DNA of 15,880 bases from Podochytrium sp. JEL0797 (taxonomy: Eukaryota; Chytridiomycota; Chytridiomycetes; Chytridiales; Chytriomycetaceae): positions 1 through 15,880 of the forward strand of contig JADGJG010000599.1 of assembly GCA_027596195.1 (NCBI GenBank). Reading direction: 5' to 3'. Positions 8,479-15,880 of this stretch are shown here, piece after piece (within the stretch, counting starts at the first letter, position 1; each line of letters opens with the position of its first letter). A program made the position numbers and the translations under genes. A model generated the notes under the pieces. That model was not told the DNA's origin and searched no databases. It saw only the letters and a list, made by a program, of their open reading frames with translations.

Positions 8479-10263
8479 ATGATGGCTGCTACTGTGAATG
8501 CCGTGTCTGGTGCTGGAAAGCAGCTCTTTATTGGAAACGTGAGAAATTCGGTTGTTTGTTTTTCCTTGCATCACATTTGACGAACCTTTGCTCCCCCTTT
8601 AGTTGCCCTTCGTTGTGGGCTGGCAGGACCTCAAGGACCTGTTCCGTGAAGTTGGTGAGCCCCCCTCTCCCCCTTTTCCCCCTGCCTTTTGTTGACATCT
8701 CCACCTGGATTCAGGAACCATCGTCCGCGCCGACGTTGCCATGGCTCCCAACGGAAAGTCCCGTGGCTTCGGAACCGTCCTCTTCTCCACCCCAGAGGAC
8801 GCTGCCAACGCCATCGCCTCGTACAACAACTACGAATGGCACGGACGCAAGATTGAGGTTAGAGAGGACAGGGCCGTGTCTGGATCCATGAACGCGGGAG
8901 GTGCTGGTGGATTCCGTGGTGCTGCCCCTGTTATGGGTGAAGGTGAGGAATCATGTTCTGTGCCCAGACGAGGGCGCATGCTCCAAATTCGTTTGCTAAA
9001 TTCGCACTTGTGTATAGAGGGTTCCGACCCCTCCGTCAACGTTCCCCTCCCGGGAACCGCCATTGACGTCAACACTGTCAACGTGCGTGCGTTGTACGTG
9101 GGCAACTTGCCATACTCGTGAGTGGATTCGGTTCCTCCCGTACGTTTGGAATTCAGTCATTAAAAAACCAACTCTTTCGTGTTAGTGTGGGTTGGCAGGA
9201 CCTCAAGGATCTGTTCCGCAACGCCGGAAACGTGATCCGCTCCGACATCCCCACCGACTACCAGGGACGCTCGAAGGGTTTCGGAACTGTTACCATGAGC
9301 TCTGTGGAGGAGGCGAGAGCCGCCATTGGTGCGTTTTTTTGGTTGCGATCCCATTTTGGTTTTACTACCATTCTAAATTTTTAATCAGGAATGTACAACG
9401 GATTCGAATGGAACGGACGCCGCATCGAAGTCCGCGAAGACCGCACTTTTGTCGAAGGTGCCGCCCCGCGTCAAAACTTCCAACCCCGTCAAAACAACTA
9501 CCAGCAGCAGCAACAGCAGCAAGCCCCGGTTGTCCAGCAACAGCAACAGCAGATCCCCTCTGCCTCCCCCAACGCTCTCGCCCAGGACTTTGCTGACCTT
9601 TCCGTCGCTGAGGCTCCCGTTGACGCTGCTGTGACCAACACGGCCGGCCGCCAACTCTTTGTCGGAAACCTCCCCTTCACCCTCCAATGGCAAGAACTCA
9701 AGGACCTGTTCCGCCAAAACGGAGGAACCGTCCTCCGTGCCGATATTGCGATCGACAACCAGGGCCGTTCCCGCGGGTACGGACAAGTTCTCATGAGCAC
9801 TGTGGAGGAGGCGGAGGACTGCATTGCGCAGTTGACTGGCACGGAGGTGAATGGACGTGTGATTGAGGTGCGTGAGGACAAGTATGCTGGAGAGCAAGGG
9901 GCTGGAGGACATTTCCAGGGACAGCAGAGTGGAGGGGGTATGCAGGGAACTCAGATTTTTGTTGGAAACGTGAGTTTTTTTTTGTTTGTGCTTGATCGGT
10001 GGTTGGTCTCTGACGTTTTTGTGTTGCCACCGCAGCTTCCCTACTCTTCCCGCTGGCAAGACCTCAAGGACCTCTTCCGTCCTCTCGGCCTGAACCCGAT
10101 CCACGCTGATGTGTTGACTGAGAACGATACCGGCCGCTCCAAGGGATGTGGAATGGTGCGTTTCGCTTCGCGCGAGGAGGCTGACAAGGCTGTTGCCAAC
10201 TTGAACGGAACCAACGTGATGGGACGCAACATTATTGTCAGATTGGACAAGTTTGCTGTCTAA
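8479..10263 (+). CDS. Four-RRM RNA-binding protein, Gbp2/Hrb1/hnRNP M-like (copy A)
   Basis: Exons: 8479-8538, 8603-8654, 8715-8942, 9018-9117, 9186-9328, 9389-9969, 10036-10263; introns 60-75 nt, all GT-AG with mostly GTGAGN donors. The spliced frame is 1392 nt (463 aa plus stop). The start is [11 protein letters not shown]; the second Met (8482) is an equally good start. RRM1 is about residues 15-89, RRM2 138-212, RRM3 282-358 and RRM4 383-460. RNP2 motifs are LFIGNLP, LYVGNLP, LFVGNLP and IFVGNLP; RNP1 cores are [27 protein letters not shown] and [10 protein letters not shown] Gln-rich linker (about 220-245) separates RRM2 and RRM3. All four RRMs carry nearly the same helix, WQDLKDLFR or WQELKDLFR. 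Known relatives act in nuclear mRNA binding and export (Gbp2/Hrb1) or splicing (hnRNP M); the exact role here is inference. No RS domain is seen at the N-terminus, unlike yeast Gbp2. Confidence 0.9.
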
Positions 10264-11108
10264 GATGTGGCGGATGTTTTTGTGTGTGGGATTGGTTTTG
10301 GAGAGATTGTGGTGCTATTTTTGCAATTCATTTTTTTTCTCCCCTTGTATCCCCCCCATTTCAGTAATTTTTGTTTGTTGTTGTTGATAGTCTCGGAGGT
10401 GAAAAGCTTTTGCGGATTTGAGCTATGTTCTGATTTTTGTTTGGGACAGTCTGTTTTTTTTGCGAAATATATTGCGTCTTGAATTTCCGTTTCTCTCTAT
10501 TCCACCTCTTTCGTTTTGATTTGATAAAACCGTCGTATGGAGAGCCTGAATTTTCACGCAAAAAAGAGCACCCCTGAGAGATTAGCAGCGGATTTTGGAG
10601 CGCGGGGTATGATTAGTTACGAAATTCTTCGAAGCCCAAGCTTGTGCATCCCAACAAAAAAACTAATATACACGCGCGTCTACAATCCTTCCATACAGAA
10701 GATGCGGGCTAACTGGTTAACCCGACGCTCTACGTGGCAGAGAGTTTCGTCGAACTTCGCAAACAAAGGGGAAAAAACAAGACAAATGAAGCCGACAAGA
10801 ATCTCTCTACCGGGCCGCGGATTTATTTCAGTTTTGCGCTTGGGACTTGATCGATTTTGGGATTTCCAGGGATTTCCCCTCCATCTTCATGCAAGCACTG
10901 CGCGCCCACTTTGAGGTCTACCCATGGCAGAAAGACCTCCATCTCCCTCCCAACGAGTAAAACATAAGACTAGAGAGCGGATTAAAAGAAAAAAAAAAAT
11001 TGACATCTCGAACGGGAGCCCCGTGGTCCCTTTTTTCCGAAGAGACGGAGTAGGTGGGGTGGAGTACTGTATTTTTTGAAGAAGAAGCGCGTTTCGGAAT
11101 TGTCAGAT
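10264..11108. other. Intergenic tail of unit A, no supported gene
   Basis: T-rich sequence after the stop codon (10320-10530) is the probable 3'-UTR and polyadenylation zone. An ATG-initiated 125-codon frame (10537-10914) matches nothing I know and has unremarkable codon use. A 20-bp near-palindrome lies at 10705-10724, and a 7-bp inverted repeat (gaggtct/agacctc) at 10913-10919 and 10933-10939. No tRNA, snRNA or 5S rRNA could be recognised. The part from 10416 to the unit end is identical to 15182-15880. Its end must act as the upstream region of the truncated Mrn1-like copy if that copy is expressed. Confidence 0.5.
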
Positions 11109-11114
11109 ATGCAA
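10416..11114. repeat. 699-nt block identical to 15182-15880
   Basis: Base-by-base reading shows no difference between 10416-11114 and 15182-15880, including an A11 run and several T runs. The preceding bases (10412 and 10415) differ, and neighbouring coding exons differ at several percent. The block is noncoding as far as I can tell. Confidence 0.9.
10705..10724. other. 20-bp near-perfect palindrome
   Basis: CGGGCTAAC-TG-GTTAACCCG: two 9-bp arms with one mismatch and a 2-bp centre. The loop is too short for a good RNA hairpin, so a dimeric DNA-binding site is the more natural reading. An identical copy lies at 15471-15490. Confidence 0.4.
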
Positions 11115-12040
11115 TGGGGGGGCTGGGGGGGAGGAATGGGACAGATGGGCGGGATATCATCAATGGGAGGGATGGCACAGATGGGCGGGATGGGACCTGG
11201 GCCAATGGGTGGGATGGGTCCCGGATCGATGAGTGGGATGGGTCCTGGGCCGATGGGTGGGATGGGAGCCATGGGAGGAATGATGGGTGGAATGATGGGA
11301 GGAAACCCCATGATGGGTGGTGGCGATACGCAGAGAACGCTGTATATCGGTGGTTTGCACCCTGATGCAACGCCCAAGGACATTTGTGACGTATGGGTCC
11401 CCCTTTCCTTTTTCCTTCGTGATGAGAGAGACTGAACAGTGTGCTTTTGGGTTTCAACAGGTGCTGCGCGGCGGGTTGGTCCAAAAAGTCAATTTCCTGT
11501 CGGAAAAGAACACGGCGTTTGTCACCTTTATTGACCCCTCCGCGGCTGTTGCGCTGTACTTGCGCGGGAGCAACGAGGGAATCGTGATCAAGGGGAAACG
11601 CGTCAAGATTGGGTGGGGTAAGCCTGCGCCCGTGGTTCCAAGCTCAGTGTGGAATGCAGTACAAAAGGGCGGGTCGCGAAATGTTTGTGAGTTGGCTTTT
11701 TAACTCGACAACGTTGAAAGGAAAAATAACACACACACTCTCAACAGACATTGGACCTCTCGACCCCGAAATGACAGAACTCACCCTCCGCGCCGACTTT
11801 TCAACCTTTGGCGAAATCGAACTCATCCACATGGTTCCCGAAAAGAAAATCGCGTTTGTGAGTTTCACGGACATTGCGTCGGCGATTAAGGTTGTGGAGG
11901 GCGGGGAGTTGCAGCAAGCGTTTCCCGCGTATGCACCGATGCGCGTGAATTATGGCAAGGATCGGTGCGCGAATGTATTGAGGGCTGCAAGGGGGGTGAT
12001 GATGATGCAGGTTGAGGTGATGGAGCATTCTTTTTATTGA
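11109..12040 (+). CDS. 5'-truncated Mrn1/Nrd1-like copy carrying only RRM3 and RRM4
   Basis: Exons: 11109-11390, 11461-11686, 11748-12040; introns 70 and 61 nt at the same places as in the complete copy. The spliced frame is 801 nt, 266 aa. The start codon lies in unit A tail sequence: ATG CAA (11109-11114) is joined in frame to TGG GGG at the duplication junction. The product starts MQWGGWGGGMGQ, then the Met-Gly repeat, RRM3 (about 76-148) and RRM4 (about 167-243, ending NYGKDRC). RRM1, RRM2 and the N-terminal region are absent. RRM3 is identical to copy A from the VLRGG exon to WGK. RRM4 and the tail carry several amino-acid changes (EMTEPTLHAD to EMTELTLRAD, FPVYA to FPAYA, and changes near MMMQ). 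Whether it is transcribed is unknown, since its upstream DNA is an intergenic tail rather than the Mrn1 promoter. It could equally be an unexpressed fragment. Confidence 0.6.
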
Positions 12041-12299
12041 GGGGGTGCATTATGCGTTGGGTGAGTGTGGAGGTTGGTGGAAGTCAGTACAAAAAATAAT
12101 TTTTCTTTATACCTCAATCATAATTATACAGTAGTGATTGACTTCACATCTTCCCTTTAGCTGTCATCACAGACCGCCAATCTCTCCGCATTTCGACGCA
12201 CCCCATGCGCGATCGAATCACATTAGATATCAAGGGGCTCGACGAGCTGATGTTGAATCGCAGGGATTCCTCACCCGTCACGGATTGAAAGTTGCATTC

Positions 12300-12798
12300 A
12301 TGGGATTTATTTGGGTTCAAGCCGTCAAAGGTGTGCCTCACAATGAGTTGAATAAATACGCATTCAACAGTTTGAGATTGAGCAGATTGATCGGAGGTTC
12401 AGTTTGGCGCGAGGAGGTCTGCTTTGACATGCCCTCTTGTTTGTTCAAAACCGACTGAATCGTGAAAGATTAGAACTAACGGAACACGCGTTCCTTGAAA
12501 TCATGGTCCCGCGATTGAGCCTCCTCGACTCGGACGACATGATTCGTCAAATGTTTGTGTCCCTGGATCTCCAAGGTTGAAACAACCCACTCCCCCCCCC
12601 CCTCGATCAACTGGACTCACAACCACAAAACAGGAAACGGATTCATTACCCTGCACAACCTCAAACCCGCAATTTAAAAAGTCTCACCCACCGTATCCCC
12701 GGGAAGTCGAAGAATACTTTGCAGAGGTGGACACGAATCGCGAGGGCAAGGTTGGGTTTCGCGAGTTTCATCAGGTGGTGAGCGCATCACTGGGGTGA
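12300..12798 (+). pseudogene. EF-hand protein relic, frameshifted (copy B)
   Basis: Exons by correspondence with copy A: 12300-12396 (start uncertain), 12474-12575, 12634-12798; introns 77 and 58 nt. The first intron is 9 nt shorter and quite diverged, yet its GTTCAG donor and GATTAG acceptor are kept, which supports the splice model. The frame is broken by TAA at the same place as in copy A. The second EF-hand reads DTNREGKVGFRE: loop position 5 is Glu rather than Asp, which may weaken calcium binding. LDIQG has become LDLQG, and TELAF has become TEHAF. These changes look like relaxed constraint. Confidence 0.5.
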
Positions 12799-13230
12799 TT
12801 TTTGGAACCAAGCTTGGATCCGGTTTTTTTTCTTTTTTCCAAAAAACTTTGTTTTGGTGCGTATTTCGTCTTCTTGTGCGCAGCTCGCTCTCTTGCTTCG
12901 TTTCACATGGGGGTCGTTATGCCGGATTCGGATCGGGATGCTTCTTGCAGGGAATCAGGGGATCGGACCGAATCGAGGACGTTCCAGGAGTGGACCCAGG
13001 TTGGGGGGACCGGCGGATCGGATGCGCAGCCAGGATACCGTTGAATTTGTTTCAAACCATCCGGACCGGGATCCTATCTTGCGATGGAATCACATGAGAG
13101 GATGGATCGCATCGGGGCAGCAACGGAAACCTCGGATACCTTGGCTTGTGCTCGGATCTTCCCCGTGCTTGACTCTCTTTCCGACCCAAAAAAAACTGAA
13201 CCCACTCTCTCTTCAACAGTGATTTGGTGA
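12799..13230 (+). promoter_or_regulatory. Promoter/leader of the Gbp2/Hrb1-like gene, copy B
   Basis: Counterpart of 8044-8478, with no gene seen. The GGATC/CGGAT motif cluster is mostly kept (one CGGATCC has become CGGATTC). The GTGCGT donor-like site and the CT-rich tract ending TTCAACAG (13219) before the ATG are also kept; the tract is about 4 nt shorter and the branch-like motif reads ACTGAAC. Confidence 0.45.
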
Positions 13231-15026
13231 ATGATGGCTGCTACTGTGAATGCCGTGTCTGGTGCTGGAAAGCAGCTCTTTATTGGAAACGTGAGTGTAG
13301 CGAATTCGGTTGTTTGTTTTTCCTTGATCAGTTTTGCTGAACCCTGCTTCCGTTTAGTTGCCCTTCGTTGTGGGCTGGCAAGACCTCAAGGACCTGTTCC
13401 GTGAAGTTGGTGAGTCCCCCCTCCCCCCCTTTTCCCCCTGCCTTTTGTTGACATCTCCACCTGGATTCAGGAACCATCGTCCGCGCCGATGTTGCCATGG
13501 CGCCCAACGGAAAGTCCCGCGGCTTCGGAACCGTCCTCTTCTCCACCCCTGAGGACGCTGCCAACGCCATCGCCTCGTACAACAACTACGAATGGCACGG
13601 ACGCAAGATTGAGGTCAGAGAGGACAGGGCCGTTTCGGGGTCTATGAACGCTGGAGGTGCTGCTGGAGGATTCCGTGGTGCTGCGCCTGTTATGGGTGAA
13701 GGTGAGGAATCATGTTCTGTGCCCAGACGAGGGCGCATGCTCCAAATTCGTTTGCTAAATTCGCACTTGTGTATAGAGGGTTCTGACCCCTCCGTCAACG
13801 TTCCCCTCCCGGGAACCGCCATTGACGTCAACACTGTCAACGTGCGTGCGTTGTACGTGGGCAACTTGCCATACTCGTGAGTGGATTCGGTTCCTCCCGT
13901 ACGTTTGGAATTCAGTCATTAAAAAACCAACTCTTTCGTGTTAGTGTGGGTTGGCAGGACCTCAAGGATCTGTTCCGCAACGCCGGAAACGTGATCCGCT
14001 CCGACATCCCCACCGACTACCAGGGGCGTTCGAAGGGTTTCGGAACTGTTACCATGAGCTCAGTGGAGGAGGCGAGAGCCGCCATTGGTGCGTTTTTTTG
14101 GTTGCGAGCTCATTTTGGTTATTGCAGTTCTAACTCTTATTATCAGGAATGTACAATGGATTCGAATGGAACGGACGCCGCATCGAAGTCCGCGAAGACC
14201 GCACTTTTGTCGAAGGTGCCGCCCCGCGTCAAAACTTCCAACCTCGTCAAAACAACTACCAGCAGCAGCAACAGCAGCAAGCCCCGGTTGTCCAGCAGCA
14301 ACAGCAACAGCAGATCCCCTCTGCCTCCCCCAACGCTCTCGCCCAGGACTTCGCGGACCTTTCCGTCGCTGAGGCTCCCGTTGACGCTGCCGTCACCAAC
14401 ACGGCTGGACGTCAGTTGTTTGTCGGAAACCTTCCCTTCACCCTCCAATGGCAGGAACTCAAGGACCTGTTCCGTCAAAACGGGGGAACCGTTCTCCGTG
14501 CCGATATTGCCATCGACAACCAGGGCCGTAGCCGTGGATACGGACAGGTTCTCATGAGCACTGTGGAGGAGGCGGAGGACTGCATTGCGCAGTTGACTGG
14601 AACGGAGGTGAATGGACGTATGATTGAGGTGCGTGAGGACAAGTATGCTGGAGAGCAAGGGGCTGGAGGACATTTCCAGGGACAGCAGAGTGGAGGGGGT
14701 ATGCAGGGAACTCAGATTTTTGTTGGAAACGTGAGTTGTTTTTTTTGTTTGTGCTTGATCGGTGGTTGGTCTCTGACGTTTTTGTGTTGCCACCGCAGCT
14801 TCCCTACTCTTCCCGCTGGCAAGACCTCAAGGACCTCTTCCGTCCTCTCGGCCTGAACCCGATCCACGCTGATGTGTTGACTGAGAACGATACCGGCCGC
14901 TCCAAGGGATGTGGTATGGTGCGTTTCGCGTCGCGCGAGGAGGCCGACAAGGCTGTTGCCAACTTGAACGGAACCAACGTGATGGGACGCAACATTATTG
15001 TCAGATTGGACAAGTTTGCTGTCTAA
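13231..15026 (+). CDS. Four-RRM RNA-binding protein, Gbp2/Hrb1/hnRNP M-like (copy B)
   Basis: Exons: 13231-13290, 13358-13409, 13471-13701, 13777-13876, 13945-14087, 14147-14730, 14799-15026; introns 59-75 nt. The spliced frame is 1398 nt, 465 aa. It is intact and almost identical in protein to copy A: one extra Ala in the Gly/Ala linker after RRM1, one extra Gln in the Gln-rich linker, and Val to Met in NGRVIEV of RRM3. In the longest exon I count about 25 substitutions, of which about 24 are synonymous, so both copies appear to be held by purifying selection. Splice sites are kept even where introns 1 and 5 have diverged. Domain order is as in copy A. The whole leader is included in the duplication, so this copy may have its own working promoter. 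Confidence 0.9.
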
Positions 15027-15880
15027 AGTGGCGGATGCGTGTGTGTGTGTGTGTGGGATTGGTTTTGGAGAGAGTGGTGCTATTTTGCAATTCATTTTTT
15101 TTCTCCCCACTTGTATCCCCCCCATTTCAGTAATTTTTGTTTGTTGTTGTTGATAGTCTCGGAGGTGAAAAGCTTTTACGAATTTGAGCTATGTTCTGAT
15201 TTTTGTTTGGGACAGTCTGTTTTTTTTGCGAAATATATTGCGTCTTGAATTTCCGTTTCTCTCTATTCCACCTCTTTCGTTTTGATTTGATAAAACCGTC
15301 GTATGGAGAGCCTGAATTTTCACGCAAAAAAGAGCACCCCTGAGAGATTAGCAGCGGATTTTGGAGCGCGGGGTATGATTAGTTACGAAATTCTTCGAAG
15401 CCCAAGCTTGTGCATCCCAACAAAAAAACTAATATACACGCGCGTCTACAATCCTTCCATACAGAAGATGCGGGCTAACTGGTTAACCCGACGCTCTACG
15501 TGGCAGAGAGTTTCGTCGAACTTCGCAAACAAAGGGGAAAAAACAAGACAAATGAAGCCGACAAGAATCTCTCTACCGGGCCGCGGATTTATTTCAGTTT
15601 TGCGCTTGGGACTTGATCGATTTTGGGATTTCCAGGGATTTCCCCTCCATCTTCATGCAAGCACTGCGCGCCCACTTTGAGGTCTACCCATGGCAGAAAG
15701 ACCTCCATCTCCCTCCCAACGAGTAAAACATAAGACTAGAGAGCGGATTAAAAGAAAAAAAAAAATTGACATCTCGAACGGGAGCCCCGTGGTCCCTTTT
15801 TTCCGAAGAGACGGAGTAGGTGGGGTGGAGTACTGTATTTTTTGAAGAAGAAGCGCGTTTCGGAATTGTCAGATATGCAA
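15027..15880. other. Intergenic tail of unit B, ends at the unit boundary
   Basis: No gene is supported. The first 155 nt differ from unit A, mainly by a GT microsatellite expansion (about 15039-15054) and small indels. From 15182 it is identical to unit A. It contains the second copies of the 125-codon unidentified frame (15303-15680) and of the palindrome. If another unit follows, the next bases would be tggggggg. Confidence 0.5.

Larger units (their letters stand above)
6360..11114 (+). repeat. Tandem duplication unit A (4755 nt)
   Basis: Direct repeat with unit B at 11115-15880. Base 6360 aligns with 11115 (offset 4755). The offset grows to 4764 in the Met-Gly repeat of the Mrn1-like gene and ends at 4766 after small indels in introns, flanks and two codon-sized indels. 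The unit holds the last part of the Mrn1-like gene (Met-Gly linker, RRM3, RRM4), the EF-hand relic, the Gbp2/Hrb1-like gene and an 850-nt tail. Similarity is lost immediately upstream of 6360, which fixes the left boundary. Confidence 0.95.
11115..15880 (+). repeat. Tandem duplication unit B (4766 nt, reaches the window end)
   Basis: Head-to-tail copy of unit A. Gene order, strand and all intron positions are the same. Differences are scattered substitutions, intron indels, an in-frame 9-nt gain in the Met-Gly repeat and two codon gains in the four-RRM gene (an Ala and a Gln). The last base of the window is the last base of the unit: both units end gtcagatatgcaa. Confidence 0.95.

Noticed and set aside
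10700..10760. tRNA-like look of the ggctaactggttaaccc ... ctctacgtggcagag region
   Set aside because: Neither strand gives a consistent acceptor stem, anticodon arm and TTCRA T-loop together.
10537..10914. ATG-initiated 125-codon frame, identical at 15303-15680
   Set aside because: No recognisable motif and no synonymous differences to judge coding; the whole surrounding block is identical, so identity is not evidence for a gene.
10990..11035. Possible minus-strand tRNA T-arm (cgaacgggagccc) followed by a T run like a Pol III terminator
   Set aside because: No matching T-stem or other tRNA arms could be drawn around it.
10416..15880. The two 699-nt identical blocks as LTRs of a retroelement
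   Set aside because: No terminal TG/CA, primer-binding site or reverse transcriptase/integrase in between; the interior is simply the second duplicated unit.

Overview
The window looks like nuclear DNA of a fungus. Genes are split by many short spliceosomal introns (about 56-108 nt, mostly GTGAGN donors and a C/TAG acceptor). There is no bacterial operon logic, and one gene is a four-RRM protein of the Mrn1/Nrd1 type, a family I know from fungi. An early-diverging, chytrid-like fungus would fit, but this is inference from style, not from a marker gene.

Layout. (1) 1-4151, minus strand: a very large multi-exon gene running off the left edge, at least 1262 codons in window, with three lysine tracts and acidic tracts; I cannot name its function. 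(2) 4152-5166: a 1 kb divergent promoter region. (3) 5167-7276, plus: an Mrn1/Nrd1-like RNA-binding protein with four RRMs; its Gly-rich linker contains an extreme poly-G stretch (runs of 31 and 43 G). (4) 7536-8043: a small CDPK-C-terminus-like EF-hand gene or relic, broken by a frameshift. (5) 8479-10263: an intact seven-exon, four-RRM protein of the Gbp2/Hrb1/hnRNP M style (463 aa). (6) 10264-11114: intergenic tail.

From 6360 onward everything is tandemly duplicated. Unit A is 6360-11114 and unit B is 11115-15880, head to tail. Unit B therefore starts inside the Mrn1 gene, just after the poly-G stretch, and carries a 5'-truncated Mrn1 (RRM3 and RRM4 only, 11109-12040), a second EF-hand relic with the same frameshift (12300-12798), and a second intact four-RRM gene (13231-15026, 465 aa). 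The window ends on the last base of unit B, at exactly the point where a further unit would begin.

The copies are a mosaic. Some exons differ at about 4% of sites, almost all synonymous, while a 699-nt noncoding tail and several other tracts are identical. That suggests gene conversion, or an assembly that mixed haplotypes. A second pattern independent of the duplication is exon-scale: exons begin C-rich and end G-rich in the direction of transcription on both strands, most extreme in the large minus-strand gene and in Mrn1. Both intact gene families bind RNA, so the theme of the duplicated block is post-transcriptional regulation; no metabolic pathway or mobile element is visible.
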